From positions 17,652,954 to 17,716,953 of the forward strand of contig NC_064775.1 in assembly GCF_011397635.1 (NCBI RefSeq): a stretch of DNA of 64,000 nt, read 5' to 3'. The stretch comes from Epinephelus fuscoguttatus (lineage: Eukaryota > Chordata > Actinopteri > Perciformes > Serranidae). The position numbers and the translations under genes were made by a program. This document shows, one piece after another, positions 1-10,500 of this stretch (positions are counted from its first letter, which is position 1; every line of letters starts with the position of its first letter). The notes below the pieces were generated by a model. It saw only the letters and a list, made by a program, of their open reading frames with translations, had not been told where the DNA came from and did no database searches.

Positions 1-59
1 TCGTACGACACAGTATACAGACCTCACACCATATGGAAATGAGGATGTGGGTATAAACG

Positions 60-317
60 TAACAGAGACAACAGAAATGTAACTACACGTCGCATTTGTG
101 TAAGCTGAAACCATTTCCCTCAGTGGAAACGAAGCTTTTATTTACTTTTATTTCCCAGATAAGAAACTAGAAATTGTGAAGACAGTAAAGCCTCCACTAA
201 AATAGCTTGTTAAGTCTTGTGTGTGATTTATCCTTCGGGATTTATCCTGGCTTCATTCGAGCACAAGAAATCTACGCTTGTTGCTAGGCTAATTTATACA
301 ATGTAAAATGCCATAAG
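60..317 (+). repeat. A-family interspersed repeat, copy 1
   Basis: From the match ACAGAAATGTAACTACACGT to CTAATTTATACAATGTAAAATGCC. The same sequence occurs inverted at 7732-7981 and, without insertions, at 21740-22160. No coding capacity is seen. Confidence 0.7.
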
Positions 318-995
318 CAGGGGCGCCACCAGGAATTTTGGGCCCCATGAAAAAAAAAAATCACATTGAGCCCCCCTGCGCAGCTGTTGTCACCACATCT
401 CTGGGACCTAACTGACCCATTAAAAGCTTTACATAATTCTAACTTCAAAGGCTTGCAACTGTCTTGCTTTTTGTGGGTCAATACTGCCAGTACAATATTT
501 ACTACTAGTGAGTTGTACATGCAACAGACCGTACAACAACTTGCCATTTAACTTGACAACTGTTATTGGCAATAACAAATGTACAGTAGATACAGTAGTT
601 TGGCTGTATGAGTCAAATAAAATAAAAAAATTCAACCTGAAATAAATAAATAAATATTAAATAAAAATAACTTCAAACTGAAATAAATAAATAAACAAAT
701 CTGAGTCACAAATAGCCATCAATTACTCATAAAAAGAAAGTAACTTCCACCACCTCAATCCCCCACCCTTGATTAAACACTGAAAATAAAATAAAAGAGG
801 GAGACAGGTTTTTCCTATTTAATCTTATTTTGTTATATTTCTCCCTCTCCCCTCTGGAGGCGTCCGATCTCCCTCAGCCCTCCGCCTCTCCCACCTTAAT
901 TAAACACTGAAAACAGAAATAAAATACAGAGACATTCTTTTCTATTTTCATCTTAGCTATATTTCTCACAGTATTGCTGATTGGAGTATGTAGCT
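318..995. mobile_element. hAT-like end joined to a second hAT-derived segment
   Basis: CAGGGGCGCCACCAGG at 318 looks like a hAT terminus. Its sequence to about 530 is found inverted at 7518-7731. From about 531 to 995 the sequence matches, inverted, 8388-8835, inside the element at 7990-8923. The order of the two parts differs between the two places. The stretch is AT-rich with TAAATAAATAAA tracts. Confidence 0.55.
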
Positions 996-1108
996 GCCCT
1001 GATTCAATGGCAGCAGTCATGGGTGGTAGGTGAGCCCATGGCTAAGTAACTTGCTAATGTTAGATAATGTTACCAAGGCTAACCTGTTGATGAGTTAACA
1101 TTATATCA

Positions 1109-1582
1109 TCACAAACAACAGCTGTGTCCCAATTTAGGGCCCACATAAATTGGGACACAGCTGTTATCTGAAGAAACTGGTAACACTAAACAACTGTATA
1201 CAAGGCCAAAATGTTTGAAAAGAAACTTATCAGGTTCCATTTGCGGTAGCGTTACGCTTTCGTCCACCATCACCTCCAGCATTGCAGTGGCTGAGTGGTG
1301 GTTGGATTTCTCCTTGACCACCCGATGCCACTTCGGTCGAGGTCCTTCTTTTGGTCCCGGTAATCTTTTTTTTAACTTTTTAAGCTTGAAGCTTATCTGG
1401 TCGACGGTCCTCTCGTACCCCGCAGCAGCCATCTCATGCTGTATTTGGATAAATACCGGCGTGGTCCGCGAAGCGCCCTTGAGTTTGTTTTGAACCTCTG
1501 CCGAAGACCATGAGGGAAGGAGACAGCTTGTTTCGTTGATGGACCACTGTTGCTTCGATGCGTCCATGGCTTCCCTCTTCAC
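1109..1582 (-). pseudogene. Myb/SANT-like domain of a Harbinger-type element, remnant
   Basis: 157-residue frame. Residues 10-75 match the Myb/SANT-like DNA-binding domain common in fish: QWSINETSCLLPSWSSAEVQ, VFIQIQHEMAAAGYERTVDQ, then LKKLKK. After that the frame is shifted for about 25 residues, and the expected sequence returns as SATAMLEVMVDESVTLP. The last residues come from a 20-bp palindrome at 1117-1165. Such proteins are usually the accessory protein of PIF/Harbinger transposons or their domesticated relatives. No transposase lies next to it. Confidence 0.6.
1117..1165. repeat. 20-bp perfect inverted repeat with 9-base loop
   Basis: The arms 1117-1136 and 1146-1165 are exact reverse complements (AACAGCTGTGTCCCAATTTA on the left), with loop GGGCCCACA. 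It may be a terminal inverted repeat end or a fold-back junction of the adjacent Myb-like element. Confidence 0.8.
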
Positions 1583-2491
1583 TGTTTTTTTTTTTTAAAA
1601 TGGCGCTTCGCACAGTCTCATTTATTGTTGTCGGTCTCAATAACCCTGCCCCCTTCCCTGTGACGTATGTGGTTCGTTCTTCTAGTCCAGCAAAGAACTG
1701 GTGCCGCTCTGGAACCGGTTTCTCTGGCCCAGAGCAAGTTCTTTTGTCTGTCGAAACAGGAAAACTGGTTCCAAATTAAGCACTGGCCCCGAACCAGCAC
1801 TGGAACTGCTTTGGGGGAAAGAGGCATGAAAGAAGCCATCTACGTCAAACTGGAACGACCATGGTTAAACAGAGGGGGTGGCCTACGACACCACTTATCA
1901 CCCACCTACAATGCAGTCTTGAGATCCCTTCCCAGACCACTTCACACCTATTCACCCCTGGTCTCACCTGACCCTAACGACTCACATGGTGGCCAAGTGG
2001 GTCAACGACTCACATTGTGACCTTAACGACTCTGAAACTAAGAGCTCACATGTGACCCCTACGACTCTGCAAGGGTTGGGTTTGCACCCACACAGGGTTT
2101 AAGCCTGCAACTCTGTACCAGCCATTTAACACACAAACAAACAAAAAAAAAATAGTTATTCAGTGCAATTCACAACAATACACATATCCTTTAAGTTCAG
2201 TTTTTTGTTGGCTTCTTGTTTTGGCTGAAACCTTACCATTCTAATTGACTGCATGTCTTCCTTTTTTATAGATTTTTTCAACATAATGCAAAAAAGTTGA
2301 ATCATCACATTTTTACCACAGTCTAACCAAAAAGTGGCCATTAAACAGGAAGTATTTACAGGTTAATAGATGCACCAGATTGTAATGATTGCATTATGTT
2401 GGACAGACCAACAGTAATTGTTGTCACCCCTGTGCATTTAAAAAAACGTGCTGTACATCAGCACGTTCTCGGTGGTGCTTAGAATACTCAC

Positions 2492-2940
2492 CAGGACCTT
2501 TTTTTGTGACAGTTGTAGTCGATCTGAAGGAAGATTATCAGTGTGACTGCACAAAAACATGTGCGCATGGGGCTTGGACAGTCGACAGCGATCCATTTCG
2601 TCACAGCTGAAGGAATATCAGAAAAGGTCAAAATGTTGCCCAGTCAGGAGAATATCTACATATTGACAATTTAAACATTTTATTCATTTATTAATTATTC
2701 TTTTTGATTTTGCAATGGAAAATCTCTTTGTAACTAGGGATTTGGACTTTTTTATGTAAAATTTGCTATTTTGGATGAAACGTTAAATAATGGATCATTT
2801 TAAAAAAAAGTTTTCACCTTAAAATAAGCAGCAGAACAGAAAAGCTCTTATGTGAACTTGATCCAGCCTAACATGTCCTCATGTATGCAGTGCTCCACCC
2901 CATGACCTCGGCAGTCTTATCTCGAGCCGCACAGTCGGCT
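2492..2940 (-). pseudogene. Fragment of a SUEL lectin gene (exons 4-5 like)
   Basis: The stretch 2940-2852 matches the second half of lectin exon 4 (DCAAR...) and then reaches an in-frame TAG; its donor GTAAG has become ATAAG. The stretch 2606-2492 matches exon 5 (CDEMDRCRLSKP) but is 115 nt instead of 116 and shifts frame before the last cysteine. Further down, 2300-2420 matches the sequence that follows exon 6 in the 24-kb copy, so exon 6 has been deleted. No exons 1-3 are recognisable upstream. Confidence 0.75.
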
Positions 2941-3169
2941 GAGTGTTCATGCAGTCCTCTCTTAGACTGTGTTATCAGTGTCTGGCTCATCTTCTGACTT
3001 ACAAACTTGCAATTGTAAGTACAGCAGAGGCTCTGCGTAGATGCATACCCTACACTGTAGCCTGTGCCTTAGCCTGATGTGCACCTCCCAAGAAATGTAA
3101 TTACATGTTGCGTCAGCACAGGCCTCCTATTTATTTTTATGCTTCTGTGCTTCTGTCTGTCCTGTTCTC

Positions 3170-3580
3170 GTGAATGCGATATCTTAAGAATTTCTTGAGG
3201 GAATGTCTTCAAATTTGGTGCAAATACTCACTTTGACTCAACAATGAACTGTATTAGATTTTGATGGTCAAAGGTCAAGCTCAATGTGACCTCAAATATA
3301 TGTTTTTGGCCATAACTCAAGAATTCTTTGGCTAATTATGACAAAACATCACACAAATGTCTGATAGGATAAAATGATGAAGTGAATGAAGTCAAAGATC
3401 AACTTCACTGTGACATCACAATGTTCTGCACAAAACACTTCTCTGGCCATTACTCAGCGTCATCTCTCAGGAACAGAAGGGGAAACATTTGGTCAGATAC
3501 TGAATTGATGACATTAATGTCGGGTATTGCTGCTGGGGGGAAGATGTGTGTGAAGCATCCATGTTGTCACAGACATGGAT
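3170..3580 (+). repeat. Interspersed non-coding repeat
   Basis: Starts near GTCCTGTTCTCGTGAATGCG and ends near GAAGCATCCATGTTGTCACA. A related stretch in the opposite orientation lies at about 21490-21710 (GGACAGACAGAAGGACAATC). No frame is convincing. Confidence 0.45.
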
Positions 3581-3589
3581 AAAAACTGT

Positions 3590-4145
3590 AACAGAGACTT
3601 GACTTTGACTTAATATTTATGACTTGAGACTAGACTTTGACTTGGACAGATGACTTGAATGGACTTGACTTTTTTAATCTAATATCTGTATTTTATCACG
3701 CCAGCTCCGGGCCGTTACACACACACAGTCACCACTGTGAGAGCCGATACATGTGCTGCTAGCTTTATATTCTGAGGCTCTCCACTTATTTGTACAAGGT
3801 TTTGATATTGCCACAGTGAAACAACTGTCCCAACATAAGTTCACTATCTGTGAGTGTGTGTGTGTGTATGTGTGCACCATGAGATAGTGTCCACAATGAC
3901 TTCTTAGATTCTTACTGACAGTACCAGAGTAAATGAGCTTGGTTACATTTCATCACTGGGTGCAGTCTATGTTATATTATCTTTATGAGTTTGTGAGTAT
4001 GACTTCACTTGTGACTCGCTTGACCTGACCAATGACTTGACTTGCTTGACTTATTGCAAGTACTCGACTTGAGTTGCTTAATTTTCACCACAGTGACTTG
4101 AGACTTGCTTGAGACTTGAAAGTTGTGACTTGAGACTTGCACATG
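3590..4145. repeat. Degenerate GACTTGAGACTTG tandem repeat, interrupted
   Basis: Two blocks (about 3595-3680 and 4000-4145) are made of variants of GACTTGAGACTTG, separated by unrelated sequence. Similar short runs occur at 42520-42560 and 42775-42830. Confidence 0.6.
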
Positions 4146-4275
4146 TGTGACTTACTCCCACCTGGCCATCAGGCAGAACTGACTTTCACACATACAAAAA
4201 AAGAAAAACTAATTGCACTGGTGCAGATTCTCAAAAAAGACAAAAACACAATTATTAGTTGCACTCTTTTAATAA

Positions 4276-4281
4276 TTTATT
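4276..4281 (-). terminator. Poly(A) signal AATAAA of the lectin gene
   Basis: AATAAA on the minus strand about 210 bases after the stop codon. The surrounding 3' UTR from about 4470 to 4255 is alignable with 18547-18760 behind the second copy, which also has AATAAA at 18552-18547. Confidence 0.55.
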
Positions 4282-4486
4282 CCACCACATCTTTGTTGAT
4301 ATGTGTTTGGAAGAAGCCAATGTTAGATGAAACCACTTGTCACTGCTCCTCTCTGGGACGCTGCTGTCAGAAGAAAATCTCCTACAAGTTGCAAGAAAAC
4401 ATCCTCAGGTGTCACATGACACATTAAATGCTTCAGCTGTTTGCAAAACTGTGCACAGGACATGTATTTATTCTTAAACTCACCAG

Positions 4487-4598
4487 TCACTGACAAACAT
4501 AATCCACAGTGGTGTACTTGGGAAGACCATCACAGAAAGCAGGTTTTCCCAGGTATCCAGAGTTGGAGGGAAATTTGCAAATTCTATAGCCATCACAG
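4487..4598 (-). CDS. Lectin gene exon 8: SUEL domain 2 end and stop
   Basis: CCTCAG acceptor, then CDGYRICKFPSN and, after a cysteine, KYTTVDYVCQ followed by TGA at 4489-4487. It is the expected end of a SUEL domain. A GTGAGT donor-like site lies three bases after the stop, suggesting an intron in the 3' UTR. Confidence 0.85.
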
Positions 4599-7500
4599 CT
4601 GAGGGTAAACCAAAACGAAAAGAAAGAGTTATTGATGTCAGAACGAAAAAATCAAAAATTCATTCCACCTTTAAAATACTAAATCAGCCATTCTGAAATA
4701 CAAACAGCAAATCCTTTTGTGAATTTGTCCCCAAATCTTTTGTCTTTTGCCCCAGTACACACTCTTTTTTAATGGCTCCAGCTCGGGGACTTGAACAGAA
4801 GGTCATTGTTGAAGCCCTGTCCGTGCAGATGTACTCGTCGAAACGTCCAAAAGTGGAACGCAAAATGTTGAGGCGTCCTCTTGCTGAGGGTGACACAGAA
4901 ATGAAGACAAAATGTGTCACTATAACTTGCAGCATTCACAGACAAAGCAGTTATCTTTTGCTGGACACATCTTCCCCACAAATACAACAAGCTAATATTT
5001 TTTAGCACAAACCTGTGGCATTTTATATTGTATAAATTAGACTAGCGGCTAGCAGACTTTTTTTCTCTACTCTACTCATATGAAGCCAGGGACAACAGCA
5101 ACATTTAACAAAGGTAACGTTACAAATTTCGGCTCCACTACAACTCACAAGGGTTCACTGACAAAACAACTATCTTATACTAAATACGATTTGCAAACAA
5201 ATATAACATGCTAACGTTATTAGCACAAGCCTATGGCCAGTGGCCCTGTAGGGGAGAAAAGTTCAGACGATTCCAAGGGCCCCTGACTGACAGGGGCCCC
5301 AAAAGTAGGTAAAGATTAATATAAAATTATTAAACCATCATCATTAAGATTTTTTTTTTCAAATATGGTAATAAAATTAATGATGTCCTTGTTTTTACTT
5401 GTGTGTGGCAGTAAAAGTTAAATAATTCCCACTGACCAAAAAGTAAACATCCATATTGACTGACCACCCCCCTGTATCTGCATGAAATGGGGTTCTGCCT
5501 TAGCGCACTGACTGTGATGGTGCGTAGTAGCAGTCAGCGGTTCTGCTAGAATGCTACATTCATCATAATGCTACCTAGTACTAAAAGAAAATCCAGTTTT
5601 CAAAAAAAGGAAGGAGAGAGAGGAGAGAGAGGAGAGGCAAAAGAAAGGGCGTCAATATGTGAGCCTGTTTTTCTCCAAGAAAGGTGGGTAGCCTATAGTG
5701 TGTGAGTGATAGAAATTAACCTGTTAGCTAGCTTGATGTCCATAGTGAAATAAGCTAGCTACAGACTAGCGTTAGCCTACATTTCACTCCTTTTTAACCT
5801 ACATTTAATCAGTGTAGGTAAATGTTTAGCAAGATATTCATATTCTCAGGCTCAGCTCAGGCTTGTCCTGTACCAGCCCTTAGTTAGGCTGACTTAGGCC
5901 TAGTCTGCCGGAGGACCCCTCTATAATACACCGGGCCCCTTCTCTCCTTCTCTCTCTCTCTCTCTCTCGTATCCTATTACTGCATCTAGCTAACCCGGCC
6001 ATTCTGGATGTCACTAACTCGGCTTCTTCTCCGGAGCCTTTGTGCTCCACTGTCTCTCAGATTAACTCATATCACAGCGGTGCCTGGACAGCGTGACGTG
6101 TGTGGTTGTGCTGCTGCCGTGGTCCCGCCAGATGCCTCCTGCTGCTGCTGCCATCATTAGTCATTAGTCATACTTCTTCTGTTATTATACACATATGATT
6201 ATTGTCACACATGTATACTGCCAGGTATTAATACATACTTTCAACATATTGTACCGCAGTAACCAGAACTATAACTATAATATTATTACTTCCATTAATG
6301 TTGTTGTAAGATACTGTCATTACCTGCATATCTCTCTCTCGCTCTCTCTCTCTCTCTCCCTGTGTCATATGGATTACTGTTAATTTATCATGTTGATCTG
6401 TTCTGTACGACATCTGTTGCACGTCTGTCCGTCCTGGAAGAGGGATCCCTCCTCAGTTGCTCTTCCTGAGGTTTCTACCGTTTTTTTCCCCCGTTAAAGG
6501 GTTTTTTTTGGGGAGTTTTTCCTTATCCGCTGTGAGGGTCTTAAGGACAGAGGGATGTCGTATGCTGTAAAGCCCTGTGAGGCAAATTGTGATTTGTGAT
6601 ATTGGGCTTTATAAATAAAATTGATTGATTGATTGAATTGATATTAAATCAGTTGTCCCTGCCCCTTTTACCAGACTCAACAACACATGAGTCAGAAGCA
6701 GCAGCCCTGTCTCACCATAACTTTACCCCTCCCCGTCCCAGTGAAGAAGGTGAGCAACACTGTGTTGAATGACATGCCAGTTAGCATTATTGCAGGGAGT
6801 CTGTGGGAATTTCTCTCTCTCTCTCTCTCTCTTGCTCTTTTATATCATTACAAAAAAGAAAACAAAATATTTTTAATGACAGAAATTCAAACAAATTATT
6901 TTTCCATATAATGATTATTATTAAACAAAAACAGCCTTCAGCTGTCTGTACTGGATGCTAGACAGTTGGAAACATTAAGTAGCCTAACTCAACCTGTATT
7001 AAAGTGAAAGGGAATATTAAAATAATCCAGTTCGATGCTTTCATTTAGATTGAATTATGGCCGTTAAATGACATCTATAGATACAGACTTTATTATTCCC
7101 ATGAAGGGCAGTTTATTTGAGCAGCTTGCACACACACACACACACACACACATGACAAAGCAAAATACAAAAACATGTAACTAATGTATGTAATCTAGTG
7201 GTGGTGATACAGAACTGAAGGTAATTTGGGTCAATGTTCAGTAGGATTTAGTGTTGTTAATTTATTGGTATTAAAAAAATCTGCTGTTTTCAACTTTTTG
7301 AGATGATGATCTTAATTTATTTTGATTAAAAAGTTAATGTATATTTAAGTTTTTTGTTTTTTTTTAAAAAAAAAAGTCTTTCATTAATGTTAAGAGAATT
7401 TTCCATTTTGGGATTTTACAATAAAAAATACATTTAGACTGTAAAAGATGGCATTTAGCACATTTTTTATGGCGGCTTTTAATCTTGCATCAAATAGTGA

Positions 7501-10500
7501 ATTTCATACTGTATGCAGACTGTTGCATGTACAACTCACTAGTAGTAAATATTGTACTGGCGGTATTGATCCACAAGAAGCAAGACAGTTGCAAGCCTTC
7601 GAAGTTAGAGTTATGTAAAGCTTTTAATGGGTCAGTTAGGTCCCAGAGATGTGGTGACAACAGCTGCGCAGGGGGGCTCAATGTGATTTTTTTTTTTTTC
7701 ATGGGGCCCAAAATTCCTGGTGGCGCCCCTGCTTATGGCATTTTACATTGTATAAATTAGCCTAGCAACAAGCATAGATTTCTTGCGCTTGAATGAAGCC
7801 AGGATAAATCCCGAAGGATAAATCACACACAAGACTTAACAAGCTATTTTAGTGGAGGCTTTACTGTCTTCACAATTTCTAGTTTCTTATCTGGGAAATA
7901 AAAGTAAATAAAAACTTCGTTTCCACTGAGGGAAATGGTTTCAGCTTACACAAATGCGACGTGTAGTTACATTTCTGTGAAGGTGCATGCAGGGCCGCCC
8001 CTCCCTAAACGCAGAACACGCGCTGTGCGTAGGGCCTCATCTTCCATGGGGGGCCACATTTTGCGCGAGGGGATGCATTTGCGCATATGCGCAATGGATG
8101 CGCACATGCGCTACCATGAGGCGCGCGTAGAATCAGCTCGAGGAAGGAGAGAAGAGACCTGACCGCCCATGCGTCACTGCAATGATTGACAGCACTCGAC
8201 ATATTAACAATAAGAGGGGTGCGCTGGCAGGCACTTGCAGAGCTGCAGCAGGTGAAGAGTTGTTGACATTTCGTCCAAAAGAGCCTCAGGAGTATGTGCG
8301 GGGACGGCAGGGCAGGCTCCACGGAGGGGGAGACCCGAGCCTCGGGGGTATGTGCGGGGCCGGGAGGTCGGATGCTCCCAGAGAGGGAAGAGGGAGAAAT
8401 ATAGCTAAGATGAAAATAGAAAAGAATGTCTCTGTATTTTATTTCTGTTTTCAGTGTTTAATTAAGGTGAGAGAGGCGGAGGGCTGAGGGAGATCGGACG
8501 CCTCCAGAGAGGGGAGAGGGAGAAATATAACAAAATAAGATTAAATAGGAAAAACCTGTCTCCCTCTTTTATTTTATTTTCAGTGTTTAATCAAGGGTGG
8601 GGGATTGAGGTGGTGGAAGTTACTTTCTTTTGATGAGTAATTGATGGCTATTTGTGACTCAGATTTGTTTATTTATTTATTTCAGTCTGAAGTTATTGTT
8701 ATTTAATATTTATTTATTTATTTATTTCAGGTTGAATTTTTTTATTTTATTTGACTCATACAGCCAAACTACTGTATCTACAGTACATTTGTTATTGCCA
8801 ATAAAGGTTGTCAAGTTAAATGGCAAGTTGTTGTACGGTCATTTTGTACCTATGATACATTTGGGATGGGGGCCTCCAAATAAAATTTCGCTTAGGACCT
8901 GAATTTGGTCAGGGGCAGCCGTGGGTGCAAGTCAGACTAGGGCGTAGGCTCTTTGTCGATGCATAGCCTACGCCATAGGTATGGCGTTGATTCACTGTAT
9001 AAATCCCGCATTAGCTTCAGTTAGTTTCATGATAAACTAATTAAAACATTATTACTGTTATATTCTATTTTTGCCAACAGATGCCACCAAATCCCACACA
9101 CTGGACCTTTGGTCTACGAATGTTTGGTCGACCTGCTTTTCACAATTACCTATAATCTTTTTTCATAATGAATCTATTATCATGCTGTATGAATAGGGCC
9201 GCTCACTCTAAACAAAAACAATATCTTATACTACATTATTGTAATGCTAAAAAATGAAATAAAAATAACAGGCCTGCACTTTAAAATTCAGGGTTAAAGG
9301 AATATAGGTATGAACATGTTTATAAAAAACATCATGGAGAGAAGTGTCATGTTTTTTTCTTAATATCTAAACATTTCCATGCAGAGAGGATTAAAGAAGC
9401 ATTCTTACGACACTCAATGAGCGCTTTTTGTCCTTCACAGAAAACAGCCGTTTTCACATCTGTCAAAACATCAGAGGATGAGGTCAGATCAGATCTTAGC
9501 TTTCAATCCTAAAATCATCTGAACATCTTCAGTGATATCTGTGCAATTATGCTGTTGTATGTCAGCTAGTCCTCTGGGGTGCTTAAAATACTCACCAGGA
9601 CTTTTGATGTTACACTTGTACTTGTACTGAATGAAGTTATCTTTATCTTTATCGCATGTAAACATCTGAACATTGGGCTTGGGCAGTCGGCAGCGTTGCA
9701 AGTTGTCACAGCTGGAGGAATATATTGGAAAAGGTTCAAATATTCAAATATTGCACAGGCAAGATTTTTTATGCATGAGAGAATGTCTGCACAAAGACAA
9801 TTTTAACATTTGATTGTTTTTTTTAACAAGGGTAAGGGTTAGGGTTAGGATTTCCTCTAACATTTCCTTTTTTGTGAAATGTTGGATTAAGGATCATTTA
9901 GAAAGTTTTCACCTCAAATGAAACCTTTTCATATTCCTATTGTAAAATATGTTCACCAACTTTGTTCCAAACAGAACTGAAAAACTCTTACATGCTCTTG
10001 ACCCATCCAATCATCATCCAGTGTATGCACTGTGCCCTCACACTCATGGCAGGCTGGCTTCTGGCAGCGCAGTCAACAGAACTCATCTTACCATATTGCA
10101 TGGATAGCACTTCAATCAATTGTCCTTGAGCTGAACATACACAAAACATGATCATAAAGCAAAGTATTAACAATACCTGATGGTAGGAGAGGGAAGAGAG
10201 GAGCTGAAGCCTGAGAGTGAATGGATTTTATATTATGTTTAAGTAGAAATTAATACATACGGCAACGCAGCTCACTGTTGACACCAGGACATGCCACATC
10301 ATAGTAGATTTTTCCTGCAGCAAAACATTGTGTTAGTAAGTTGACACACTTAGTCACGCTTGTAGAGCAGAGGTCCCCAACATGGATGGGTCTTGCAAAG
10401 AAAATTTTAGGGCTTGTGAGATGATTGACAGGAAAGAAAAGTTTATATGATCAACTTTTCCATATTTATATTATTATTCACGGAAGAAGGGAAAGATATC

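Noticed and set aside
284..547. Overlapping open frames on both strands, repeated at 7485-7760
   Set aside because: They are translations of the same non-coding hAT-related repeat and do not resemble a protein.
8005..8487. Two 100-codon frames in the GC-rich left part of the hAT element
   Set aside because: They lie within a non-autonomous element and show no domain; the length follows from low stop frequency in GC-rich DNA.
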